A stretch of 64,000 bases of DNA, from the NCBI RefSeq assembly GCF_000143415.4, contig NW_003314322.1, positions 375,213-439,212 of the forward strand, given 5' to 3'. Numbering within the stretch: position 1 is the first letter of the stretch; the number at the start of each line of letters is the position of its first letter. The position numbers were made by a program, and so were the translations under genes. The notes under the pieces were generated by a model. The model saw only the letters and a program-made list of their open reading frames with translations. It did no database searches and was not told the origin of the DNA. Below, in pieces: positions 12,071 through 22,780 of the stretch. The stretch is from Selaginella moellendorffii. Its lineage: Eukaryota; Streptophyta; Lycopodiopsida; Selaginellales; Selaginellaceae.

Positions 12071-13176
12071 TGTAAATGTGATTATGGGTATCGAAAGTTA
12101 CCTATCAGCTAATCCTTTCAAATATTCCTTTTTTACTGCCACAACAGCAAGAGGTCGGTATTGTTAGACCCTTTTCAGTCTCCACTCAAGCTAGTTCAAA
12201 AATTAATCTTTGCATGTGCACTTGACCAAATGAGCATAAGAACGGAATTTCTAAGTGTTATTAGTCAAACATATTTGACCTACTTAGAGAAACTCATTTG
12301 TTGACTTGCACTTACTAGTGTTAGGAACCCTCATAATATTAAACTTGGTCCCTCAATGTTTGCCAGATGATAGCTTACTATGTCTGCCAAACACTTTTGC
12401 TATCATGTGCCATGTGTTAGTTTTGTTCAGTTCCAATTGCTATTTATGAGAAGTGTTTAGATTTGGTATTTTAGCATATTTATAGAATGTAGAGATTGTC
12501 TTGAACACAATGGTGTTAGTCTTGTGTCCAAATTCACAATCTAGTGCCATTCCATATTTAATAAGTTTTGAGTTAATCCTAGAAACTAACTTCTTGTACT
12601 AAAGGTGACTAAGGGTGAAAGCCCAAAGCATGCATTCCTCAGGGGGGCCTATAAAGGGTTTAAATATATAGTAGAGATAGTGGGTAAATCAGATATGGTC
12701 AACCAACCTAAGGTATATCTAGCTTCTGTTTGCATGCCTATCCTTATTCTGCATTTGGCTTGGGTCTAATCCAAAGTTCCACACTATGCTAACTAGTGGA
12801 GTACCTATATCCTCACATTAGGCCATTGGTATATTGAAATTGCACCAAACTTTGTTTGGCTCTATTTTGTATGCTAGTCTTGGCATTAAGATGTTGGATG
12901 CTCTAGGACTATTCCAAGTTGTTTCATGCTCCTGTTCCTTCACTCCTTGGGCTGTATACTTGGGAGTCATTCATACTCTAGTTCCTTCGCTCCTTGGCTC
13001 CATGCTTAAAAGTTTGGCTTATTCCTTCCTTTAGTGGCCTAAGGCCTTGAAACTTAAATTCCACTCTGCTATTGTTGGACATGTGGCATGTGGCATATAG
13101 AGGGTTTAGGTTCCACTTTATGGTTATTCTATGGTAAATTACCATAAAATAAAGGGTGAAAACCACATGCACTACA
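12071..13176 (+). mobile_element. Family-D LTR (3' LTR position)
   Basis: The LTR runs from TGTAAATGTGATTATGGG to GCACTACA. It matches the D LTR at 36504-37648 over its whole length, including GTATCGAAAGTTACCT near the start and GGCTCTATTTTGTATGC in the 3' half. A purine tract precedes it, as expected for a 3' LTR. The flanking pentamers (AGTGT and GAAAC) do not match, which also argues against a solo LTR. Confidence 0.7.
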
Positions 13177-13416
13177 GAAACTCAATTTGGCTCAAGTCCT
13201 TAATTAACAAAGGATCCAAGCCAAAAGGAATATATGGAAAGGGGTAATTCAAAAAGAGTTTCTTTAAGAATAAATCCTTAGGTTTTTGGAGTGGGAAATC
13301 TAGTGGTTAAAAGGTAGTCACATGGCAAATATAAATAAAGAAAGAAAAACCCACCGATAAGGAGACCAAGTCTCATAATGTGGTGAAAAGTGGATATTAC
13401 AATTGCAGTGAGATTG
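13177..13416. other. Spacer between D and C elements
   Basis: No gene or recognised repeat is seen in this AT-rich 240-bp stretch between two LTRs. Confidence 0.4.
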
Positions 13417-14160
13417 TGTAAGCCATAAATTTTTCCTTTCAATTTGCCAGTTTACCTCGTTTATCCGTCCAACATTGCCTTGGCTTTTCTTAAATTCCCT
13501 CACCAAGGTTTCTGCCTATGGTACCAGATCCTACTTGGTCCTACTTGGTTTCAACTACTCACTACACAAGCAACGGAGTATTAGCCATCCATCCATGGAT
13601 TCCCAAATCTCTTCCAATCCCCCTCCCCAGGTTAGACTAGACTTAAGGTTCGGTTACACTCCCTGCAGGCACAAGCAGCCAAGCACACCAAGCCACCAGG
13701 TTCCTAACATCCCTTGGTACCACAAGATTTGATCATGGGACCCTCTAAATCCCAAGTCTTGGGTGCAACACTTGCTTCGGGACGTTGGGGCGAAACACCA
13801 TGGCCTAACGGCCCGGTATGGGTACCTCTACCCCCCCACTTCTATCCCAAAGGGAAGGCCCAAGCCCTTAGGAAGGGCGAGGACCAATGAGCCGCAAGGT
13901 ACTCAAGTGGGGCACCACTCCATATGAGTCGGGAGCACCGCAGTCGGTTTCCCTTTCGAGAGTGGGAGCTGCTCTTGAACACTTCCTGGGGTGGCCCCTT
14001 TGGCACCACCCAAGTCCATGCTCACTCCCACCCAAGGCTCCTCGGCCCCAGTCTCAACCTCAAGTCAATTTGGAAGCACCACTAGAGAGTTCCTTCAAGA
14101 CTGGTTCTTGGACCTCACTATCCCTATTATACTTTTGGAACCCCCTGCAACCCTCACATG
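13417..14160 (-). mobile_element. Element C, truncated 3' LTR
   Basis: Direct-repeat partner of 18020-18770, starting on the plus strand with TGTAAGCC in both copies (the LTR end CTTACA on the minus strand). Homology to the other LTR stops near 14150-14160, where the sequence switches to family-A-like internal sequence. The 5' portion of this LTR is therefore deleted. Confidence 0.7.
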
Positions 14161-14552
14161 CTTTGGACTTTCACATGTCGAATGTCTTCGAATGTCTCTT
14201 TTATCCTACAACTTGTTGACCATGTCTCCGGGGGAATCCCCCCACTTAGTGGTGTGCCTAAATTAGCCTCCCTGGCCAAGAGCCCATGACAATGGAATAT
14301 AGGTGTCCTTATACCCCTCACCTCACCACACCCTAGTATAGGGTCGGGGCTTGAACCCAGCCTTGCTTTACTAGGGGGTTGGGACTTGAACCCAACCTTA
14401 GTAGAATACATTTATAGATTCGACATCCCCGCGGGGAGTCAGGCGTAGTTTCTTACACCTGGTCGACCTAGCTAACCCATGCTAATTAGCTTACCTTAAG
14501 CGCGCCTTCGGGTCCCAATATATGCCATTGCTCAACTTCATAAATTGATACT
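14161..14552 (-). mobile_element. Element C, 3' non-coding interior homologous to family-A interior
   Basis: Read on the minus strand, this stretch aligns with about 44190-44600 of family A: both have paired T-arm-like hairpins, then ACTAGGG(T/C)GTGGTGA, then a GGGCACACC(A/G)C(T/C)AAG block and a GTCAACAAGTT/GTTAACAAGTT word. It lies between the chromodomain stop and the LTR. This shared non-coding sequence links the pol-bearing C element to the pol-less A element. Confidence 0.6.
14342..14397 (-). repeat. Pair of tRNA T-arm-like hairpins in element C
   Basis: On the minus strand, 14397-14377 reads stem GGTTGGG, loop TTCAAGT, stem CCCAACC (perfect 7 bp). 14362-14342 reads GGCTGGG, TTCAAGC, CCCGACC (one mismatch, one wobble). 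Both loops fit the tRNA T-loop consensus TTCRANY and the Pol III B box. The pair is homologous to the pair at 44209-44254. Confidence 0.55.
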
Positions 14553-14855
14553 TTAATTGAACTTTGCATAAGTACATAGAGTTTTGCCTTGCAGAAATTC
14601 CTCCACTAGATCTCGCGCGTTCGCTAGGTTCTCCTCCGGTTCCCATGTTGCTTCGCAGTGTGGAAATCCTTTCCACTTCACATGGAACTCTCTCACCTCA
14701 CGTCCTTGTCGCTTGCTCTTGCGTGCATTGAAGATGACCTTGACTTTGTATTCCTCTTCCCCTTGGATAACCTCAAGTAAAGGTCTTACTTGGTCCTTGC
14801 GAAGTGGATCCTCAAAATACGGCTTGAGTAAGTTCACGTGGAACACGGGGTGCAT
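14553..14855 (-). pseudogene. Element C integrase C-terminus and chromodomain
   Basis: The frame starts with the end of the integrase (MHPVFHVNLLKPYF), then a chromodomain: EYKVKVIFNARKSKRQGR, REFHVKWKGFPHCEATWEP, ENLANARDLVEEFL. The conserved aromatic and WKG..x.ATWEP core is intact. Chromodomains on plant Gypsy chromovirus integrases direct insertion toward particular chromatin. The frame is open, but it is cut off from the upstream integrase by stops around 14880-15460. Confidence 0.85.
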
Positions 14856-16163
14856 CTTCCCCAGCTCTCGAGGAAGTCAGAGACGGTAAGCCACTTTACC
14901 GATTCGAGCCTCAATCTCATAAGGCCCCGTGAACCTGCTTAAGGAACTCAAGATCAATTCATTTATAGGAATTCATGCATTTTTACCTCTAGGTCAACTT
15001 CCGGTTGATCCCACTTGGTAGCCTGAGGTTCTTGGTGTTCAGCCACACCTTCTCCCCAGCTTGGAACTCTACATCTCAGCGCTTCTGGTTCGCGTACTTA
15101 GTTTACCTTTGTTGAGCCCGTTCCAAGGAATCCCTCATTAGATTCTAAATGTTGAGTCTTTCCACCGTGAATGCCTCCACTGCGGGTAACTCTCCATGAT
15201 ACTCGGCCACACCGAGTTCCACAGGACCTTCAATAACTCACCCATTGATGACTTCCCGTGGACTCACCCCGATACTCGAATGTGGTGAGTTGTTATAACA
15301 CATTTCCGCAAGTCCCAAATGACTTACCCAATTAGTTTGGTCCCCCGAGATATAGCATCGCAAATAATCCTCCAGCTGCCTATTCACCCTTTCTGTTTTT
15401 CCGTCTGTCAAGAAGTGTTAGTGCCATCGAACTTGACTTAATACCCATTACCTGTCAATTTGGTGCGATACTATTCCAGGAGTGTTCTTCAGAACCTACT
15501 GGTGAAGATCTTATCTTGATCTGAGATAATCTCTTCTGGCCTTCCCCACACTCAAACCACTTGTTTGAAGAATAGCTTTGCCACACGTTCCACATCCACT
15601 TCCGTTGTGGTGGGTATGAAATGTGCCATCTTCGAAAATCAATCCAACACCACGAATATCGCATCAAACCCCTCGCTTGGGGGGAGTCCCGTGATGAAGT
15701 CCATTGTAAGACATTTCCACGGACGATTTGGAATTGGGATGCTTTGTAACAAGCCCCCACTAGCCTTAGTCATGGCTTTGACTTGCTGACATGTTGGACA
15801 TGTCTTTACATAGTCTTGGACATCCTTAGCCATATCTGGCCAGTGGTACTTCCTTATGAGTAAGCCCATCGTCTTGGGCACTCTGCCGTGTCCCGCAAGA
15901 GGTCTGTCATGACACTCTTCTAAAGCTACCTTCCTGAGTTTCCCTTCTGGAACATACACCCTCGTTTGCTTGTAATATATGAGTCCGTTACGTTTCATAT
16001 AGCCCCTTTTCTCTTCCGTTGGCAGCTCAGCTCTTTGGTGAGCTTCCTGTGCCTCTAGATTCCTCAGCAACACTTCTTGTGTTAGACCATTGTTCTCGTA
16101 TGCGGTCCATACATCATACCAAAAGGTTGCTATCGCGCTGGATATCGCCAACTTCAAGCTCAC
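14856..16163 (-). pseudogene. Element C integrase (broken)
   Basis: The intact part at 15639-16163 shows the zinc-binding HHCC region (ECHDRPLAGHG ... CPTCQQ) and the start of the DDE core (WKCLTMDFITGLPPSEG, first catalytic Asp). The rest of the core, through 14856, is broken by stops and frameshifts; the piece at 15455-15760 lies in another frame. Integrase inserts the cDNA copy into the host chromosome. This copy cannot make a full enzyme. Confidence 0.8.
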
Positions 16164-16166
16164 TTT

Positions 16167-16667
16167 TCAACTTAGCGCATCTGCCACAATGTTGCTCTTC
16201 CCAGGCTTGTACAAAATCTCGCAATCAAACTTGGCCAAAGCATTGGCCCACCAACCTTGTTTCCCTCTTAGGTCGGGTTGTGACAAGAAGTTTTTCGTTG
16301 CCACATTGTCCGTGTAAACCTTGAAGTGTTTCCCAAGGTAGTGTCGCCACTCCTTGAGCACCTTGACCATTGCAAACAATTTCTTCTCATAGGCAAGCCA
16401 CTTCTGTTGATCCTTGTCCAACTTTTTCGAGAAGAACGCTACTGGATGGTTATCTTGCTTCAAAACTGCACCCAACGCAAAGTTTGAAGCATCTGTTTCT
16501 ACATTAAAGTCCTTACCAAAGTCTGGTAATGCTAACATGGGAGCCTTCCTTAACTTCCCCTTGAGATGGACAAATGCCGCCTCGCATTTTGCTGTCCATA
16601 CCATTTTCCCCTTTCCCATTTGGTCCTTTAAGGGCAGGGCTACTCTCGAATAGTGTCTGATAAACTT
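16167..16667 (-). pseudogene. Element C RNase H domain
   Basis: The 150-residue open segment reads AFVHLKGKLRKAPMLALPDF, DASNFALGAVLKQ, WLAYEKKLFAMVKVLKEWRH, VYTDN and ends YKPGKSNIVADALS, the typical Gypsy RNase H with its D...E...D residues. In-frame stops separate it from RT upstream (16668-16670) and from integrase downstream (about 16164). Confidence 0.85.
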
Positions 16668-17669
16668 TTAGTAGTAGTTGCATAGCCCCAAGAATGCCCT
16701 TAACTTGTGTATATTCAATGGTCGCTCCCAATCCTGGATCGTTTGGACCTTCTCAGGGTCCACTTTGAGCCTGTCTTTGCCCACCACATGCCCGAGAAAC
16801 TTTACCTCTTGTTGAGCAAAGTCACATTTGCTCTCTTTAGTATACAGCTGGTGTTCCCTTAGTTTCTCAAACACCTTCGTCAAGTGTTCGGCATGCTCCT
16901 CTAGCATTTCGCTATAGATCAGGATGTCGTCAATATAGATGACCACAAAGTGATCCAGATAGGGTACAAAGATGTGGTTCATCAATGCCAAAAATGTTGC
17001 CGGTGCATTGCATAGCCCAAAGGGCATCACCAGAAACTCAAAGCTCCCATACTTTATTCGACAGGTTGTCTTCTCGACATCTTCCTCTACTACCCTGATC
17101 TGGTAGTATCCTGACCTTAGGTCAATCCTTGAGAAGTATTTTGCCTTTCCCAACCTATTGAACAGGTCCTCAATCCTTGGCAAAGGGTACTTGTTCTTCT
17201 TTGAATATTTTTTGAGCAACCTATAGTCTATGCACATGCGCATAGATCCATCTTTCTTTTTCACAAATAACACTGGCGTCCTATATGGCGACTTGCTCAA
17301 CCTAACATACCCTTTGTCCACAAACTCCTCTAGTTGGCACTTGAGCTCCTCGAGTTCCTTTTCGTTCAAACGATAGAGGGGACGAACCACCGCCTCGGCA
17401 CCCTTGACTAGCTCAATCTTATGTTCTATCGGTCGTGCGGGAGGCAACCCCGCCGGTAGCTCCTCTGGCATGGTATCCTGGAATTGGTCTAACACCCGCT
17501 GGATCACTAAAGGTACTTCTTCCATTCTTGTCTTTTTGTCACTATTCATTGAGAGTAAGCACAAAAATGCTACCTTTGTTCCTTTAGTGAGTTGTCCTCT
17601 CATAGACACCAGATTTAGGCAGGAATTTTTGGCCTTGCATTGCCCTACCTTTAGATCCTGGGCCTCCAC
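16668..17669 (-). pseudogene. Element C reverse transcriptase
   Basis: The 333-residue open frame carries all RT blocks: [65 protein letters not shown], the catalytic YIDD ([12 protein letters not shown]), and FLGHVV. The N-terminal part continues from the protease linker ([20 protein letters not shown]). The sequence type is a plant Gypsy chromovirus. The domain itself looks intact, but the polyprotein is broken on both sides, so I call it a pseudogene. Confidence 0.9.
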
Positions 17670-17750
17670 CTTGGATCTCCTTCCTTAGGCATTCGCTAGT
17701 ACCACAAGGTTCCTACCTTGTCCATGCAGGGCTACCACGAACTGATTAAA

Positions 17751-18029
17751 CTAATCCATCCTGAAGATCATATTAAATCCCGCTATGTCCAACACGGTGA
17801 AATCCATGTCCACTTTCCATGTCCTTACTTCGACTCTCGCTTGTCGAAGTACCTCATCGGTGCTTTGGCTACCTTGAACAAACTCTATAGTCCTTGGTTC
17901 GCCCAGCTGCTGCACCGTTAGTCCGGCTTGCCGGATTATGTCTGCAGCCACAAAATTATCCGAAGCACCCATGTCAATAAGGATCTTAACAAAGCTCCAA
18001 AAACGCTCTGATACAAAATTGTAAGCCAC
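17751..18029 (-). pseudogene. Element C aspartic protease, directly next to the PBS
   Basis: The frame reads FVKILIDMGASDNFVAADI, QAGLTVQQLGEP and MDFTVLDIAGFNMIF. The active-site motif is D-M-G-A-S rather than the usual D-S-G-A. The protease coding sequence begins within a few bases of the primer binding site and 5' LTR, where about 1 kb or more of gag should lie. The gag gene is therefore missing from this copy. Confidence 0.8.
18005..18016 (-). other. Primer binding site of element C
   Basis: On the minus strand the bases read TTGTATCAGAGC, 11 of 12 matching TGGTATCAGAGC, the complement of the initiator-Met tRNA 3' end. The site lies three bases from the LTR end CTTACA. Confidence 0.75.
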
Positions 18030-19015
18030 AAATTTTTCCTTTCCAATTTGTTAGCTTACCTCGTCTATCCGTCTAACACTGTTTTGGCTTTTGCTAAATT
18101 CCCTTGCCAAGGTTCCCGCCTATGGTACTAGCTCCTACTTGGTCCTACTTGGTTTCAGCTACTCACTACACAAGCAATGGAGTATTAGCCATCCATCTAC
18201 GGATTCCCAAATCTCTTATAATCCCCCTCCCCAGGTTAGACTAGACTTAAGGTTCGGCTACACTCCCCATAGACACAAGCAGTCAAGCACACCAAGCCAC
18301 CAGGTTTTTAACATCCCTTGGTACCACAAGATTTGATCATGGGACCCTCTAAATCCCAAGTCTTGGGTGCAACACTTGCTTCGGGACACTGGGGCAAAAC
18401 ACCATGGCCTAACGGCCTAGTATGGGTACCTCTACCCCCCCACTTCCATCCCGAAGGGAAGGCCCAAGCCCTTAGGAAGGGCGATAACCAATGAGCCACA
18501 AGGTACTTAAGTACCACTCCACATTAGCTGGGAGCACCGCAGTCGGTTTCCCTTTCGAGAGTGGGAGCTGCTCTTGAACACTTCCTGGGGTGGCCCCTCT
18601 GGCACCACCCAAGTCCATGCTCACTCCCACCCAAGGCCCCTCGGCCCCAATCTCAACCTCAAGTCAATTTAGAAGCACCACTGGAGAGTTCCTTCAAGAC
18701 TAGTTCCTGGACCTCATTATCCCTACTATACTTTTGGAACCCCCTGCAGCGCCACCCCCCCCCCCCCCCAAAAGCATGCTTTGGGCTTTTACCCCTTGAC
18801 CCGGATTAATACCCCGAATCGGTCTTTAACTCCATCTCCGAACCCAATTTGGATTCCGTTTCGGACTCGATCTCGGACCCGATCTCGGACTCGACTTCGG
18901 ACTCGACCTCTGACTCGGTCTCGGACCCGATCTCGAATCCCGGACTCCGTCTTGAACTCGGTCTCGAACTCGGTCTTGGACTCGATCTCAGACTTGGTCC
19001 CATCCGATGAACTCT
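18020..19015 (-). mobile_element. Element C 5' LTR
   Basis: It matches the 3' LTR at 13417-14160 over its first 740 bp. Beyond that it carries a 15-C run (18755-18769) and then degenerate 12-bp units of the GACTCGATCTCG type, which are the reverse complement of the minisatellite in the family-A LTR. The motifs CTATACTTTTGGAACCCC and GGGCTTTTACCCCTTGACCC also match the A LTR. The A-type LTR start (TGTGAGACAC) is not found, so the outer end is truncated near 19015. Confidence 0.7.
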
Positions 19016-19049
19016 TTGTCATTTCAGTTATGCTTTCGGAGATCCTTTA

Positions 19050-20224
19050 GCCTTCAACACCTTGGGGAGTTGGTTCCTTACAAATTGGTCATTTCTCAAG
19101 AGATTAGTCATTAATTTAAGGTGAAGTCTTAATTGAGGTATGTAACCTCAATCCCTAGCTCAAAGTTACTTATTACATGAGAAATTTTGGTAAAGAGTTA
19201 TTTATAACATCTACTAACCCTCTTAGGGAAACTCAAAGGTATCTTTGTTAAAATTTTAATTGACATAGGTGCAAGTGATAACTTTGTGGTTTCAAACATA
19301 ACTTGGCAAGCTAGACTAACAATTCAGTGACTAAGAAAACCAACTATAGAGTTCTTTCAAGGAAGCCAAAGCACCAATATAGTACTAAGATAAACAACTA
19401 TAAAAGTAGGGATGTGGAAAGTAGATATGGCTATTTTAGATATGATAGGATTTAATGTGATCTTTGGTATATATTGTTCTAATCAATTTATGGTAGCTTT
19501 ACATAGATAAAGTAGAAATTTAGTGGTATTGACAAGTACCCTTGGGAAACAATCTAAGGTGGATTCCCAAGATCTAAAGATATAGTGGAGTAAGTCCAAG
19601 ACCTCTTGTTTGAACCTAATATCCACTGGAAGATAACTTATAGAATTTTTATGCTTATTCTTGATAGGAAGTGGTAAAAAGATGGGATCAAAAAAGGTGT
19701 CTTTGGTGATTCAATGAGTGTTGGACTAGTTTTGAGATACCATATATCAAAAGAATAAGACTACTTCTAGCCTAATCAATTTAACATAAGATCAAGTTAG
19801 TCAAGGGGGCCAAAGTAGTGGTTTGTCCCCCCTATTAAATAAGAAAAAGCTCAAATATCAACTTAAGGAGTTGGTTAATAAAGGGTATATTCATTTGAGC
19901 AACTTGCCATATAGGGTTTTGCTATTGCTCATAAGGAAGAAAGATAGGGCTATATGTATATGTATAGATTATTAGCAGCTTAATAAGTATATAAAAAAAG
20001 AATAAATACCTGGCAAGGATGCAAAGCTTGCCGAGTATCCAGATCGAGGCCATTCCTTGCCGTTTCCAGAGGTCGGATGATCTATTTAATAGGTTAAAAA
20101 TTGTGAAACATTTCTCCCAAATTGATCTAAGCTTAGGAGACTACCAGATTAGGATAGTGAAAGAAGATGTTGAAAAACCAACCTGTCAAATAAGGTATAG
20201 AAGTTTAAATTCTTTATGATGTCC
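19050..20224 (+). mobile_element. Decayed C-type pol: protease and RT remnants
   Basis: Read with stops allowed, about 19240-19460 gives the protease (LIDIGASDNFVVSN, IEFFQGSQS) and 19800-20220 gives RT pieces (DLFNRL, FSQIDLSLGDYQIRIVKEDV). Multiple stops and indels are present and the base composition is AT-rich. An LTR-end-like CCTTACA lies at about 19075. The pol is interrupted at about 20225 by family-A sequence and resumes near 22781. Confidence 0.7.
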
Positions 20225-22545
20225 TTGGATTATATAATGGCAACATTTTTGTAATGTTTCTTATGTTACAATATAGTGATTCATTGTTGTAGAAGGAAAT
20301 ATTCATTTTTTAAGAAGTTTATCATTGAGACATATAAACACTTAAAATATCAAGGAGGTGGTGTTTAATGTTATGAGGGCATTAGATAAAGCCCAAAGAA
20401 CTAAGTCTTTAAAGTATGATAAATGAGGTGCTATCTAAGATTCAAGGTTAATAGAAGCTAAAAACAGAGAAATTTTTTATCTAAAGTGGATAAGGCAAAA
20501 ACTTTTTTGGCATTGTTAGTAATGGGTAATAAATGTCTATTCTGATATGTGGGATTACAAGTTAAGTATATCGAAATTCAGGAACCACTCTCTAAGTCAA
20601 GGAGTAGGTTTACCCTAAGAATATTTGCTTAGGTGCGAGTAGTAAGTGCATTTGCTACTTCCAAATATAATAATATGGAAAGCCTAAAGCATAGAAGTGT
20701 CCTTGTTCAACTGGATGACAGATGAAAAATTTATAAAAAAAGAGGCCTTAACAAGCTAAAGGGTGATTTTATTCCCTCAATTTTCCAAGGGCAATTTCGA
20801 GTAAGCTAGTACTTAGGAAGTTAAATATAAATGCTTCATAAATATGTATAATTAGAGTAATATAGCAAAAGCATATTTTTTAAGCTTGCCATAAAGTGAG
20901 GCTATCAAGATTAGGGAAGTAATTCCCATATGTTCAAAGGGATGGTTTTAAACAAAAGTTGGTGTCATCAAGATAAATTAATTTAAGGACTTATATATGT
21001 TATGAACCATTTTATATTGGCTAGGTGGTATGACAAGTTAAAGGAACAAGGTTCCCAATTCAAGATGTTAACTTTATAAAGGAAGGCCTATGAAACTAAG
21101 TATGGAGAAGGTTATATATGATCATATATTAATCACATAACTTGTCAAGTGAGATAACTTGCAAGGTGGGAGGAATGAGTTTCGTAAGTTGTAACTTATA
21201 GTGCATAAATGAATAAATTTGGTGCACAAACATGGCAAGTCAAGCTAAATATTCTATGTAATTCTATCTATAGATATATATGTAAAGTTTGAGTTAGAGT
21301 CCCAAATTTTACTAGATGCTAAAAAGGTACTAGAATACTTATTTATTGGTGGTTATAAACATTAAGAAGGTTGACTAAAGACTCTGTTTTGATAAGTATA
21401 TTAGGTATTCACCTTAGTAAGTCTTGCCAACACATACCCCTATTAGCACAACAATCCAACCTTTTGACTCTTTCATGGGTCTTTTTTTGGAGAATACTTT
21501 CTTGAACTCACAATACTAGACAATTTCACCTTAAATGTCCTTTCCACTTGGTGGCCTTGACCAAGTGATACCATACTATTTATTCAAATCACTACTTTGA
21601 ATTGAAAAATTTTATTCCTTCACTTAGTAAGGAGTTTGTTTTAACTAACTATAAGATCACCTTGTGATCCCATATAGATACCTCAACATATTTACCAATA
21701 AGCACTAAATTATTTTTGAGATGTTGACCAAAACCCAAAGGGCATCCCTATACTTGGCCCAAGCCAACCCTTCTAACCAATGGTGTCCATGGCAACTAAG
21801 ATTATGTGCATCTTCAATAGTATGCTCAACAAAATACCTTGATCTTATGCTGTTTGGTGAAATAACCAATGAATAGGAGCAAAAATATTAGAGCCAATCC
21901 AAATGATAAGTTAGATGGAAACCACCAATGGTGGGTGTCAACAGATATGTGGGAAATGTCATAAGCTTCCAAGGGAAGAAAAGCTTTGGTGCTTCAAATT
22001 AGAAGATTGTAGAAACTCCAAGAGATGGAACAGTAATGTAGCTAAAGAGACAATGTCATAAGTAGCTTTAGTATAGATTATGGATCTAAAATGTGATAAT
22101 ACTTAAACAACCTAATAAATGAGTAGAAATATAAGTTTAGGAGATCTTAAGATAAGCCCAATTAGATCAAATAATAGAATAGAGGCATTTTGGGTAGATA
22201 TAACTAACTTGGAAAGATAGGTGTAAAAGCACTAAAGTTCATGGGGTTGGATTAAAGATAAATCCAAATGAGAAAACTCTTTAGAAAGTTTAACCATCTG
22301 ATGGGTAGAACTTAGTACCTAAGTTGGTATGTGATAAATGAGAGGATGATGACATCCTCAAGTAAAGAACTTTATAAGATAAAGAAGTAGAGTGCACACA
22401 ATATTAATATACATAGGAAGGTGTTAAAAAGCCCTAGGAAATTGACTTAAGGAGTCAAATATGGAGATAATAGTAATCCATGATAAGGTTACTTCAGAAA
22501 ATGATGAGGACATTGAACTTTGTCTATGGGTGGAAGAGTTGTAAA
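20225..22545 (+). mobile_element. Decayed family-A interior lying within a C-type pol
   Basis: It aligns with about 43010-45724 of the better A copy, from the GTTACAATATAGTGATTCA block through the GATGAGGACATTGAACTTTG block just before the LTR. It lies between RT remnants and RNase H remnants of a C-type element, so the arrangement is either nested insertion or template-switch chimerism. There is no coding frame, and transition-rich decay is the same as in the copy at 1-2057. Confidence 0.7.
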
Positions 22546-22780
22546 ACATAAATCCCTAAGTCCTAAAATGGAGTTAAATGTGCACCATGTAGTAATGGCC
22601 AAGTCAGAAGTCCAACACAAGTATCTTTAAGTGTTTGAAGTGGGACTTGGACACATGAAACACTTCAACCATGTGGAAAGGTAATGTGGGGTATTAACAA
22701 GTTCCATAAGTTGGGATGAGAACCAATGGAGATTATGAATGAGAGTCCTTTAAGTGGTCAAACTGACTAAAGTAAAATAG
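22546..22780 (+). mobile_element. Short stub of family-A LTR
   Basis: It begins TGTAAAACATAAATCCCTAA, a decayed form of TGTGAGACACAAAATCCC, at the exact point where the A interior ends. Most of the LTR, including the minisatellite, is missing. The stub keeps part of the first ~80 bp and a part of the LTR end (GAGAGTCCTTTAAGTGGTC; compare 41600-41620). Confidence 0.6.

Noticed and set aside
13475-14266. Plus-strand ORFs of 85-110 residues (also 18091-18809)
   Set aside because: They lie in the C LTRs and are antisense to the element; the same frames differ between the two LTRs.
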